42,330 nucleotides of DNA from the IMG/VR virus record IMGVR_UViG_3300010397_000027, positions 1-42,330 of that record, one strand, 5' to 3'. Shown one piece after another: positions 7,634-13,549 of this stretch (positions within the stretch are counted from its first letter, which is position 1; the number at the start of each line of letters is the position of its first letter). The notes under the pieces are model-generated. The model searched no databases, was not told the DNA's origin, and saw only the letters and a program-made list of their open reading frames with translations. Source of the stretch: a virus. A program made the translations under genes and the position numbers.

Positions 7634-8045
7634 TTTTTATCTTCTCATACGTTCTTAAACTACCGAGTCCTAAAACTCCCAATAAAACAGGCATTATTTC
7701 TCCCATTGAAAGACTTGGTAAATTAGTAACTGGATGATTAACTGCAAAAGAAATAAAAACTAAAAATGGTTGTAAAACGTATGTCCATGCAAAAGCAGAG
7801 GCACATACCCACATTATAAATGGCCTAGCACCAGCGACAAATAAACTTGAGGATTTTGCCTCTTCTTTGTTAATATCAATTTGACCTTGATCTATTTGAG
7901 TAAATAGTTTTAATAATTCAGTTTCATTTTCTGCAAGTTTTAGAGCTAATTCAGCCTTAGCCTTTTCTCGTTCTGCTGTATTAGGTATAATTTTGTCAAT
8001 GACATTTCCGAGTATTGGCAATAATGTTGTAATAAGTGGAATCAT
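7614..8045 (-). CDS. holin, GTA/3TM superfamily-like
   Basis: The 143-aa protein begins MIPLITTLLPILGNVIDKI, followed by a charged helix (EREKAKAELALKLAENETELL), then ARPFIMWVCASAFAWTYVL and a third hydrophobic segment EIMPVLLGVLGLGSLRTYEK. This order matches the three-TM holin family found in gene-transfer agents and many phages. It would permeabilise the inner membrane at lysis. The SD GGAGGATCTTACT is strong. The M15 peptidase lies 11 kb away on the same strand. Confidence 0.8.
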   Translation of the reverse strand: MIPLITTLLPILGNVIDKIIPNTAEREKAKAELALKLAENETELLKLFTQIDQGQIDINKEEAKSSSLFVAGARPFIMWVCASAFAWTYVLQPFLVFISFAVNHPVTNLPSLSMGEIMPVLLGVLGLGSLRTYEKIKNAQGNH

Positions 8046-8061
8046 AGTAAGATCCTCCTAC

Positions 8062-8478
8062 TTATATGTCCAATTCCGACCTTTTACTACCATATTTCTT
8101 GTAAACTTTTCGGCGTATTCGTTGCAATATAGCTGAAATTCGTTGCTGTGACACTTGCAATTTACTAGCAAGTTCAACCTCACTATAGGGATATCTTAGT
8201 AGCAACAAATAGACCTCGCGTTCTCGTCCTTTTAAACCCTCTCCGATTTCTTTAAGCGACTCTAGTCTTAAAGCCTTTTCATCACTATCGGAATCAGACC
8301 ACGGCGCATTAGCATCACTTAATGTATCAGGGTTAGCACGTCTAGACTCACTTGGGGCGTCATCTTTAGATACCGCACTATCCCAGTACTTAGATTTAGA
8401 AAACTTCTCATCTGATAGTTTATTAATTCCAAATTTATCTTTAATTATTTGATGTATATTTTTTGACTCTTTTTCCAT
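8062..8478 (-). CDS. sigma-70 region 4-like HTH protein
   Basis: Residues 85-130 of this 138-aa protein read EVELASKLQVSQQRISAILQRI, a helix-turn-helix of the sigma region 4 kind, preceded by GLKGREREVYLLLL. The N-terminal half is acidic and low in complexity (Ser/Asp/Glu). It lacks regions 2 and 3, so it is not a full sigma factor. It may redirect host RNA polymerase to late promoters or bind an operator. It is the best candidate for a transcription regulator in the window. Confidence 0.75.
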   Translation of the reverse strand: MEKESKNIHQIIKDKFGINKLSDEKFSKSKYWDSAVSKDDAPSESRRANPDTLSDANAPWSDSDSDEKALRLESLKEIGEGLKGREREVYLLLLRYPYSEVELASKLQVSQQRISAILQRIRRKVYKKYGSKRSELDI

Positions 8479-8839
8479 TTGATAATACCTCCATTTTAGG
8501 CATAAGTAACCATATCTTTACTTTTCTATTTCTAAAATTCTTATCAAATTCTTTTTCTTCCGCATAAGTTTGAACCCATACATCAATATGATCTTTATAC
8601 CGTTCGTGCATTGTATCATTAATTACTTTAAAACCAATACCTTCTATATAGACAAAATCACCATAGTTAAAAGGTCCACCCCATCGTTTAAGCAGATTCC
8701 GACTAACAGCGATACCATGAGGATGTACCCTTTCACCAATAGACGTAGTATAAGGGCTATCATCAGTTTGACTAGGAATGGATCTATAAGAAGTTATGGT
8801 CATCGTGCCTATTAAAACGATGGTTAAAATCAGATTCAT
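8441..8839 (-). CDS. secreted 3D (double-psi beta-barrel) domain protein
   Basis: The 132-aa protein has an N-terminal hydrophobic helix (MNLILTIVLIGTMTI) and then a small beta-barrel: GIAVSRNLLK, FNYGDFVYIEGIGFKVIND and DHIDVWV. This is the 3D/RlpA-like fold used in peptidoglycan-cleaving transglycosylases such as MltA. The aspartates in VIND and IDVWV fit the 3D signature. It may cut or bind the host wall in the periplasm during lysis or early infection. SD AGGAG is 10 bases upstream. The C-terminal region has many basic residues. Confidence 0.7.
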   Translation of the reverse strand: MNLILTIVLIGTMTITSYRSIPSQTDDSPYTTSIGERVHPHGIAVSRNLLKRWGGPFNYGDFVYIEGIGFKVINDTMHERYKDHIDVWVQTYAEEKEFDKNFRNRKVKIWLLMPKMEVLSNGKRVKKYTSNN

Positions 8840-8969
8840 ATAGAATAATCTCCTTTTGTAAGGCTTGAATAGCTTTTTGCATCAATTCTAAATAACTTAA
8901 ATTTGTATTATCAATATCTATTTCAACAGTCACATACCCTCTTTTACTTCTAAAAGATATATTAGTCAT
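8784..8969 (-). CDS. hypothetical protein, 61 aa
   Basis: The ATG at 8967-8969 follows AGGAG and overlaps the HExxH gene by ATGA. The sequence alternates beta (YVTVEIDID) and helix (YLELMQKAIQALQKEIILYE). The C-terminus is His/Asp-rich. It overlaps the 3D-domain gene by 56 bp, longer than most overlaps here, but the SD and coupled start support it. Confidence 0.6.
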   Translation of the reverse strand: MTNISFRSKRGYVTVEIDIDNTNLSYLELMQKAIQALQKEIILYESDFNHRFNRHDDHNFL

Positions 8970-9247
8970 TTTCGTCTCCTAAAAAAGGCGTTATATAAAT
9001 GCACTATTTCATCAACAGCACTATAAATAAATGGATGTTCTTTAGACTTTGGCTCGGCTAAGCCGTGTGTTTGTAGTATTGAGCACCAAAAATGCAGTAA
9101 TTCATGTAAAAGAGTCTCAGCAAATTCCGCAACTGTTTTATTTAATTCTTTTGATATACGAATCTCTGAATAGTTTTTAGATTTAATAATAAACTCACCA
9201 CGTCGCCGTTTAGGACATTCTTTAACTAACTTAATTTTAACTTGCAT
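8966..9247 (-). CDS. minimal HExxH zinc metallopeptidase
   Basis: The 93-aa protein has FAETLLHELLHFW, an exact HExxH motif near residue 50, on a predicted helix. A downstream HPFIYSAVDEIVHLY could supply the third ligand. The size and order resemble small SprT/ImmA-like phage metallopeptidases. What it cuts is unknown; a cytosolic host regulator is one option, since no signal peptide is present. The upstream RBS GCAGGAGGAC is good. Confidence 0.7.
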   Translation of the reverse strand: MQVKIKLVKECPKRRRGEFIIKSKNYSEIRISKELNKTVAEFAETLLHELLHFWCSILQTHGLAEPKSKEHPFIYSAVDEIVHLYNAFFRRRK

Positions 9248-9384
9248 TAGTCCTCCTGCCAGTTTCTATTACATCTATCACAGTAATATTTAGAAAAACT
9301 ACCTTCTTTGGATCTAACAACCCAATATAATCTATGTGACTGTCTATGAAATAACCAACAGTTAATTTTAAAAAGGAATCTCAT
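9247..9384 (-). CDS. small zinc-ribbon-like protein, 45 aa
   Basis: The ATG at 9382-9384 lies inside the upstream gene and the stop overlaps the next start by one base (TAATG). The product has one Cys near residue 9 (INCWLFHRQSHR) and then YYCDRCNRNW near its end, a likely half zinc ribbon. Its SD is weak, which suggests coupled translation. Confidence 0.6.
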   Translation of the reverse strand: MRFLFKINCWLFHRQSHRLYWVVRSKEGSFSKYYCDRCNRNWQED

Positions 9385-9532
9385 TTATTTTATCCCTCAC
9401 TTTTTGGTTGTCTATATAATCGACAAGCAAATCTATTAATTCTACTTTTAAGGTGCTATCAAAATCTTCTTTATTTTCTTCACATTTAATTCTAAATGAT
9501 TCTAATTGATTTAAAAATGATTCAAGTTTCAT
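9368..9532 (-). CDS. hypothetical helical protein, 54 aa
   Basis: I start at MKLESFLNQLESF (9530-9532), just after the upstream stop; a longer frame would overlap that gene by 50 bp. The protein is acidic and helical (KVELIDLLVDYIDNQK). No family recognised. Confidence 0.6.
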   Translation of the reverse strand: MKLESFLNQLESFRIKCEENKEDFDSTLKVELIDLLVDYIDNQKVRDKINEIPF

Positions 9533-9534
9533 AG

Positions 9535-9735
9535 TTATTCTTGATAATACTTTTGTTCTGCGAGTTTTCGAGCTACAAAGTTCCAAACATGAGCCAATAT
9601 AAGTAATTTTCGAGTGTGTGTTTTAACGGCATTAAAGTTATCAAATGGTCTTTTATCAGTTAATTGACAGTATAAGTTTACATGGGCTTCAGCTTGCTTT
9701 TGGTACTCTAGAAATATCTCTTTGGCTGTTTGCAC
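9535..9735 (-). CDS. hypothetical helical protein, 66 aa
   Basis: It starts with GTG at 9733-9735, 7 bases after AAGGAGGG. The protein is mostly helical, with HVNLYCQLTDKRPFDNFNAV in the middle and a C-terminal helix LILAHVWNFVARKLAEQ. Family unknown. It is part of the tiny-gene array. Confidence 0.65.
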   Translation of the reverse strand: MQTAKEIFLEYQKQAEAHVNLYCQLTDKRPFDNFNAVKTHTRKLLILAHVWNFVARKLAEQKYYQE

Positions 9736-9871
9736 TTAAATACCCTCCTTTACGATGATACTTACATACTAGATACTCTCTACCATTTATAGAAAGTAAC
9801 CATAGATTATCTGTTTTTCTACTAGCTTCATCTCTTTTTTCATCTACACATTTATTACACCGAAGTTTCAT
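9689..9871 (-). CDS. small Cys-containing protein, 60 aa
   Basis: The start is the ATG at 9869-9871 after ATAGGAGACACC, giving MKLRCNKCVDEKRDE. A CNKC pair and a later CKYH could bind zinc. It overlaps both neighbours. Function unknown. Confidence 0.6.
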   Translation of the reverse strand: MKLRCNKCVDEKRDEASRKTDNLWLLSINGREYLVCKYHRKGGYLSANSQRDISRVPKAS

Positions 9872-10037
9872 GGTGTCTCCTATAATATACTGCTTCAAAA
9901 CGATTATTTACAAATTCTTGAATAGCTGTCATTGCTTCTAACTCAGTTTCAAAAATTTCATTAACCAAATATCGTTTACCATTAAATATTTTAACTGTAA
10001 ATCCATTTGTAAATTCATCTAAGTTAATTTGCATCAT
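9855..10037 (-). CDS. hypothetical protein, 60 aa
   Basis: The ATG at 10035-10037 is coupled by ATGA to the 27-aa gene and preceded by AAGGAAAA. The sequence has a beta-beta-alpha pattern (FTVKIFNGKRYLVNE, then ELEAMTAIQEFVNN). No family recognised. Confidence 0.6.
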   Translation of the reverse strand: MMQINLDEFTNGFTVKIFNGKRYLVNEIFETELEAMTAIQEFVNNRFEAVYYRRHHETSV

Positions 10038-10117
10038 TTGATTTTCCTTAATTCATCTTGTAATTCTAACTCTAAAAAGTCCATATACATTAATAAAGCT
10101 ATTAGATCTTGAAACAT
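10034..10117 (-). CDS. micro-ORF, 27 aa
   Basis: This very short frame (MFQDLIALLMYMDFLELELQ...) has a strong SD, AAGGAGGATTATAAAA, and ends in an ATGA overlap with the next gene. It is hydrophobic and acidic. It is either a real micro-peptide or a leader that drives translation of the next gene. Confidence 0.5.
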   Translation of the reverse strand: MFQDLIALLMYMDFLELELQDELRKIK

Positions 10118-10154
10118 TTTTATAATCCTCCTTAATATTTAGTCTCGATAAATT

Positions 10155-10176
10155 GTTCCTCTACCCTTTCGGGAAC
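10155..10176 (-). other. hairpin in untranslated leader
   Basis: On the leftward RNA, GTTCC and GGAAC can pair, and inside them CCC-GAAA-GGG forms an alternative GNRA-type hairpin. These sit in the 104-bp gap between the collagen-like gene and the micro-ORF. There is no following T-run, so it looks like a leader structure or processing site rather than a terminator. Confidence 0.4.
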
Positions 10177-10200
10177 GATCTCTATAAAAGCTAAGAGACC

Positions 10201-10230
10201 TATATAGAGGATGTTTAGACTTTATTTCAA
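10201..10230 (-). promoter_or_regulatory. candidate sigma-70 promoter, leftward
   Basis: TTGAAA (10225-10230) and TATATA (10201-10206) are separated by 18 bases on the minus strand, overlapping the end of the collagen-like gene. It would feed the downstream tiny genes through the structured leader. Confidence 0.4.
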
Positions 10231-10917
10231 GTCTTTCAGTATTAATCTCGTTTCTGGTTTAGTAATTTTATCTGCTTTCAATGGTTTATCATTAGTTCGA
10301 TAAGCCCGAAGCAATGATTTTAATTCATCAATTTCTTTTTCTTCAAAACTCTTTCCAAGTTTGTAACCAACTAAAGCCCCGAAAGAATCATTATGTTTAT
10401 GTTTCACGTCATAATTATCAAACACATGAACTTCAAACTTTCTAGAATCCAATACACGAACTGTACCACCTAGAATAGCCTTTGTTTCGCCAAGTCTATG
10501 AACTTCATTTTCAAGATTATCAACCCGATTATTAGTAGTATTGATATTTTCTTGTAAGAGTTTATCAGCATCAATCCGACTATTTGTTTCATTAGTTTGA
10601 TTATTGCTAATGGTATTAAGAGTTTCTTGATCTATAACACCTGTTTCACCTTGATCTCCTTTATCACCTTTGTCTCCTTGTAGACCTTGCTCGCCTTGGA
10701 TTCCTTGCTCTCCCTGTTCTCCTTGTGCGCCTTGAAGTCCAGGAATGGAGCTAGGTTGCGCCCATGTACCAGCCGTATTTCCAGAGATACCATTATAGTA
10801 AAGGATATCGCCTTGCGCTGGTGATTCCCCTGAACTAAGAGTATCAGTCACATTGTTAGCGAATACGATACCGCTAAATCCGCCAAACAAACTAAGTATA
10901 AGTATTACTTTTCTCAT
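10222..10917 (-). CDS. secreted collagen-like protein
   Basis: The 231-aa protein has a clear signal peptide (MRKVILILSLFGGFSGIVFA, cleavage near residue 21). A region with a YYNGISGNTAGTW segment follows, then about a dozen Gly-X-Y triplets (GLQGAQGEQGEQGIQGEQG and on) at residues 58-92. A coiled coil (NNRVDNLENEVHRLGE) and a globular C-terminal part come next. Collagen-like repeats usually make trimeric shafts. Most phage collagen-like proteins are fibres, but this one is in the leftward non-structural block with a Sec-type signal, so export to the host envelope is inferred. SD AAAAGGAG is strong. Confidence 0.8.
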   Translation of the reverse strand: MRKVILILSLFGGFSGIVFANNVTDTLSSGESPAQGDILYYNGISGNTAGTWAQPSSIPGLQGAQGEQGEQGIQGEQGLQGDKGDKGDQGETGVIDQETLNTISNNQTNETNSRIDADKLLQENINTTNNRVDNLENEVHRLGETKAILGGTVRVLDSRKFEVHVFDNYDVKHKHNDSFGALVGYKLGKSFEEKEIDELKSLLRAYRTNDKPLKADKITKPETRLILKDLK

Positions 10918-10935
10918 TTGTTTCTCCTTTTATTT

Positions 10936-11127
10936 TTAATCAACCCACTCTTTTACAATATCTTCAAGTGGTTCTAGCTTTTCACTAAATATACGAGTAT
11001 TGCTATCATCTAAGTAAAAATATCTACCATTTGGTAGAGCGTTTAGTGCATCGCTTATTTCATCTTCAGGTATATTAAACATAACAATTTTTTGTTGACC
11101 ATCATTTGTTAATTTGTATATATCCAT
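10936..11127 (-). CDS. hypothetical acidic protein, 63 aa
   Basis: It starts after TTAGAGGATTAATA. The pattern MDIYKLTNDGQQKIVMFNI, then a helix (EISDALNALPNG), suggests a small alpha/beta domain. It is acidic throughout. No family recognised. Confidence 0.65.
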   Translation of the reverse strand: MDIYKLTNDGQQKIVMFNIPEDEISDALNALPNGRYFYLDDSNTRIFSEKLEPLEDIVKEWVD

Positions 11128-11129
11128 TA

Positions 11130-11213
11130 TTAATCCTCTAATGAGTCTAAATACAAGTAATGAATTCCTGCAAGTATTAAAACTAAATGTAACCCTAAAA
11201 TAAAGTTTATCAT
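11130..11213 (-). CDS. micro-protein, 27 aa, single TM helix
   Basis: GAGGAGATTAAG precedes the ATG at 11211-11213. The product is one hydrophobic helix (INFILGLHLVLILAGIHYLY) with an acidic tail. The stop lies just before the next ATG. The strong SD supports translation. Confidence 0.55.
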   Translation of the reverse strand: MINFILGLHLVLILAGIHYLYLDSLED

Positions 11214-11223
11214 CTTAATCTCC

Positions 11224-11352
11224 TCAATTAATTCCTACATTAAAGAATTTACGAACCAAGATAAGTATATATAGAGTTACATCAATTGTCAAGGCCAAAC
11301 TTGTAATAACTTTACCTGCTAGTAAGAAGTTTTCAAAGACTAGATTTTCCAT
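11224..11352 (-). CDS. small membrane protein, 42 aa
   Basis: The ATG at 11350-11352 follows GGAGGCAGGAAA and overlaps the upstream gene by 20 bp. A hydrophobic span (ITSLALTIDVTLYILILV) is followed by RKFF, consistent with one inner-membrane helix with a cytoplasmic basic end. Confidence 0.55.
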   Translation of the reverse strand: MENLVFENFLLAGKVITSLALTIDVTLYILILVRKFFNVGIN

Positions 11353-11554
11353 TTTCCTGCCTCCTTATATATCCTGCTTCTATTAAAGACTCAGCGACTC
11401 GCCCATAATGTCCCTGCAATTGCCATACAAGACCACTATCTAGTAAGTGTTGGAATAATTCTATAGTCTCTTCATCATTAAGATTGCCATTTTCATAATC
11501 TATAATAGCCCCGACTTTATCATAATTGTCTAAATTACTCTGTTTGTTTTTCAT
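11333..11554 (-). CDS. conserved phage protein, DUF7417-like
   Basis: The 73-aa sequence contains DYENGNLNDEETIELFQHLLDSGLVWQ then LQGHYGRVAESLIEAGYI. That motif is common in small proteins of unrelated phages (DUF7417 from memory). Function unknown; the fold is helical. Its SD overlaps the upstream zinc-finger gene's end. Confidence 0.75.
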   Translation of the reverse strand: MKNKQSNLDNYDKVGAIIDYENGNLNDEETIELFQHLLDSGLVWQLQGHYGRVAESLIEAGYIRRQENGKSSL

Positions 11555-11556
11555 AA

Positions 11557-11745
11557 TTAATCCTCCTCTTCATAACATCTTTGAGACTCTCCCCATCCAT
11601 AATCATTTGATTCATCCGTGGACCACGTAACATCATACCCTTTACACGTTAAGCAATAAGGTCTCATATCATAACCTTTTGGATAATTATGCCAGTGTGC
11701 ATCAAACGATCTTTGACACTTTCGACAGTATCCGTTTACTTCCAT
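11557..11745 (-). CDS. zinc-ribbon-like small protein, 62 aa
   Basis: Two CxxC pairs (CRKC near residue 7 and CLTC near 31) form a zinc ribbon. An acidic, Trp/Tyr-rich tail follows. The SD TTAGGAGGGCAATCAA is strong. Such proteins often bind nucleic acid or host proteins. Confidence 0.65.
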   Translation of the reverse strand: MEVNGYCRKCQRSFDAHWHNYPKGYDMRPYCLTCKGYDVTWSTDESNDYGWGESQRCYEEED

Positions 11746-11860
11746 TTGATTGCCCTCCTAACTTATACCACTTTCCACCTTGATAGAAATATGGCTGAAG
11801 ATACTTAACGACTTTTTTTGGTTGCTCTAAAACTGCAAAGAATCCTTTTTTACTTTTCAT
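11702..11860 (-). CDS. hypothetical basic protein, 52 aa
   Basis: The ATG at 11858-11860 follows AAGGGGATAATAAA. The product (MKSKKGFFAVLEQPKKVVKY...) is Lys-rich with a short beta pattern. It overlaps the zinc-ribbon gene by 44 bp in another frame, so its last third is constrained. Confidence 0.5.
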   Translation of the reverse strand: MKSKKGFFAVLEQPKKVVKYLQPYFYQGGKWYKLGGQSNGSKRILSKVSKIV

Positions 11861-11864
11861 TTTA

Positions 11865-12137
11865 TTATCCCCTTATGAGACGTTGAATATCATCAAGTTT
11901 TAAGTAATTAAGATTGTTAAAAGGTCTAGCTTGCGACTGATGTTTAGAAGTACTCACACTATATTTCTGAGAGTTACCATACCATGACCCATTAAGAAAA
12001 GCATAAATAGGAAAATGATAACCATAAGAATAAACAACATAAACACCTTCTCTACTATACTCTCCAAATAAATTGCTACCTTTAAATGGTTTACACTTTT
12101 CTACAAAACGTCTACAGTTTTTATTTGATACTCTCAT
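11865..12137 (-). CDS. conserved small phage protein, DUF8033-like
   Basis: The 90-aa protein has YVVYSYGYHFPIYAF, then W-Y-G-N and KYSVSTSKHQSQARP. This pattern recurs in many phage small proteins that carry a Tyr/His-rich beta core (DUF8033 from memory). Function unknown. SD AAGGAGGATTCA is strong. Confidence 0.7.
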   Translation of the reverse strand: MRVSNKNCRRFVEKCKPFKGSNLFGEYSREGVYVVYSYGYHFPIYAFLNGSWYGNSQKYSVSTSKHQSQARPFNNLNYLKLDDIQRLIRG

Positions 12138-12148
12138 TGAATCCTCCT

Positions 12149-12403
12149 TTATCTTAATTCTATTTTACAATTAGTTTCCGTGACTAAAACTGCATCTTGT
12201 TTATTCGTATGCTTAATCCTATCAGCCATTGCTTTTACAAGATAAGTATTATCCGTGTAAATGATAATTTCAAGGCTTTTCTCTTCAACACCTTTCCAGA
12301 ATCCGCGCCCCTTGATCAATGTGAACCCATCAAAACCTATTGATAATAACTCTTTAATCCATTTCTCATTCTTATCTTCTGTATGAATTGAGTAACGTTT
12401 CAT
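12149..12403 (-). CDS. conserved small alpha/beta protein, 84 aa
   Basis: The sequence shows a beta-alpha pattern (GFDGFTLIKGRGFWKG, EEKSLEIIIYTD, then TNKQDAVLVTE) seen in a widespread small phage protein of unknown role. It is coupled by ATGA to the upstream 49-aa gene. Confidence 0.65.
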   Translation of the reverse strand: MKRYSIHTEDKNEKWIKELLSIGFDGFTLIKGRGFWKGVEEKSLEIIIYTDNTYLVKAMADRIKHTNKQDAVLVTETNCKIELR

Positions 12404-12549
12404 ATAAAGTTACCTGAATCAATTGCACAATATCTATCATATATTTGACAGACTAAATAATATGCTTGAAGTCTATTAATGGCTTTTTTTGAGACAACGA
12501 AAACTTCATTAGTTATATAGTTAGTTACTCTAAATTTATAGGTTTTCAT
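12400..12549 (-). CDS. hypothetical protein, 49 aa
   Basis: ATG at 12547-12549 and a stop overlapping the next start (ATGA). The product reads MKTYKFRVTNYITNEVFVVS then a helix AINRLQAYYLVCQIYD. The ATGA chain on both sides supports it. No family recognised. Confidence 0.6.
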   Translation of the reverse strand: MKTYKFRVTNYITNEVFVVSKKAINRLQAYYLVCQIYDRYCAIDSGNFI

Positions 12550-12617
12550 AACAGCACCCATTCATAAGAACCATCTGGAAACTGCACTATTTCCCAACCA
12601 TGACGTTTAGGTTTCAT
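12546..12617 (-). CDS. micro-ORF, 23 aa
   Basis: It links the 52-aa and 49-aa genes with ATGA overlaps at both ends. The product (MKPKRHGWEIVQFPDGSYEW...) looks like a beta hairpin. Too short to be sure, but the exact coupling is suggestive. Confidence 0.45.
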   Translation of the reverse strand: MKPKRHGWEIVQFPDGSYEWVLL

Positions 12618-12772
12618 ATAATCTCTTTTGCTAATTTTTTAAGAAACGCTTTTAAGGCTTTAGTTGGTAAATAACCTTTATATCCACTCGGTGTTTCTAC
12701 ATACCATGTATCTTCTAAATTAGTTTCTTCTACTAAAAAGAATAATGATTTTATAATTTTTTCTTTATTCAT
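12614..12772 (-). CDS. hypothetical protein, 52 aa
   Basis: ATG at 12770-12772 after AAGGGG. The product has a helix (KIIKSLFFLVEETNLE), a central WYVETPSGYKGYL beta turn, and a basic helix (ALKAFLKKLAKE). Stop couples by ATGA. Confidence 0.6.
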   Translation of the reverse strand: MNKEKIIKSLFFLVEETNLEDTWYVETPSGYKGYLPTKALKAFLKKLAKEII

Positions 12773-12773
12773 A

Positions 12774-12935
12774 TTAATACCCCTTTTCAAGTATATTTTC
12801 TTTATTAAGTCTATTATTCATATCTTTTTGAATTTGTGGATTATCTAAAAAACATTGATAACAAAGTGTATATCCAAAATCACTAATATAAACTGAATCA
12901 TCATTACAAATATCACAATTATCTTCGTATTCCAT
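12774..12935 (-). CDS. zinc-finger-like small protein, 53 aa
   Basis: I start at MEYEDNCDIC (12933-12935), after GGAGGTTTTAAT. Two CxxC pairs (CDIC, CYQC) separated by 15 residues form a likely zinc ribbon, followed by a helix with NNRLNKEN. Function unknown. Confidence 0.65.
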   Translation of the reverse strand: MEYEDNCDICNDDSVYISDFGYTLCYQCFLDNPQIQKDMNNRLNKENILEKGY

Positions 12936-12936
12936 A

Positions 12937-13095
12937 TTAAAACCTCCGGTATCCCGTGATTCTCTCAAATAGATAGCCTATGACTTCAATTTGGCTTGTT
13001 CCTTCATCTAATGCCATATCAGCCCATCTAAGCGAAAGTTTAAGTGATTCATCCCAGTAATAATCTTTATTGATGATGTTTGCTATCTTTTCCAT
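12937..13095 (-). CDS. hypothetical protein, 52 aa
   Basis: The ATG is at 13093-13095. The product (MEKIANIINKDYYWDESLKL...) is helical, with the segment ADMALDEGTSQIEVIGYLFE. Its end contains the SD of the next gene (CGGAGGTTTTAA). No family recognised. Confidence 0.6.
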   Translation of the reverse strand: MEKIANIINKDYYWDESLKLSLRWADMALDEGTSQIEVIGYLFERITGYRRF

Positions 13096-13098
13096 AGT

Positions 13099-13167
13099 CT
13101 AGTATTGTCCCACAACCGTGTCGGGTTCATTCGTTTTGAAGCATCCAAACCAATAGAAGTTATTCAT
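13099..13167 (-). CDS. micro-ORF, 22 aa
   Basis: It starts at the ATG at 13165-13167, in an ATGA overlap with the previous gene, preceded by TAGGAAT. The product (MNNFYWFGCFKTNEPDTVVG...) is short. Weak call, based on packing. Confidence 0.4.
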   Translation of the reverse strand: MNNFYWFGCFKTNEPDTVVGQY

Positions 13168-13376
13168 ATTCCTAGCTCCTTTGCTATATTGTGGGGTGTT
13201 GGCTTTAAGTCTTCAAAGTCTACCATATTCCCGTAAACGTAGTCATAAATCCAACCGTGTCTAAGAATTTGTGAGACTATTTCGCCGTCCACTTCCTTTA
13301 CTTCAATCGGCCAACCTGTCAACGTCGCGCTGGTCTTTAAGATCTTCGCTTCATTCCATCCATTCGGCATTTTCAT
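13164..13376 (-). CDS. first gene of leftward block, 70 aa
   Basis: I start at MKMPNGWNEAKIL (13374-13376), after CGGGAGATAATCAA. The protein has WPIEVKEVDGEIVSQILRHGWIYDY, a beta-helix pattern. It follows the candidate leftward promoter by about 100 bases, so it should be among the first made. Function unknown. Confidence 0.65.
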   Translation of the reverse strand: MKMPNGWNEAKILKTSATLTGWPIEVKEVDGEIVSQILRHGWIYDYVYGNMVDFEDLKPTPHNIAKELGI

Positions 13377-13481
13377 TTGATTATCTCCCGTTTCTGACTT
13401 ACTACAGTTTAAGGGAGTTACCGATAATTTCAAGGGCTATTTTGTTTTGTTACAACTATTCACAGGTTTGTCACAATACGA

Positions 13482-13510
13482 TTTATACATTGATAGTCAA
13501 TCATTTACAA
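13482..13510 (-). promoter_or_regulatory. candidate early leftward promoter
   Basis: On the minus strand TTGTAA (13505-13510) and TATAAA (13482-13487) are 17 bases apart, a near-consensus sigma-70 promoter. It directs transcription to the tiny-gene array. A palindrome fills its spacer (see next entry). A second reading, TTGACT to TATTGT with 16 bases, overlaps it. Confidence 0.6.
13489..13501. promoter_or_regulatory. palindromic operator candidate in promoter spacer
   Basis: ATTGATAGTCAAT has 5-bp arms (ATTGA/TCAAT) around TAG. It lies wholly between the -35 and -10 of the leftward promoter, a classic repressor site position. A near-identical palindrome occurs at 36162-36174. Confidence 0.5.
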
Positions 13511-13549
13511 AATAGTTTAAAATAAATGGTAGTAGAATGGTTGTATTGA

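Noticed and set aside
10118-10221. tRNA gene in the structured gap
   Set aside because: No acceptor stem of 7 bp, anticodon arm or T-loop consensus can be fitted. I found no other tRNA candidate in the window, though small ones could be missed by eye.
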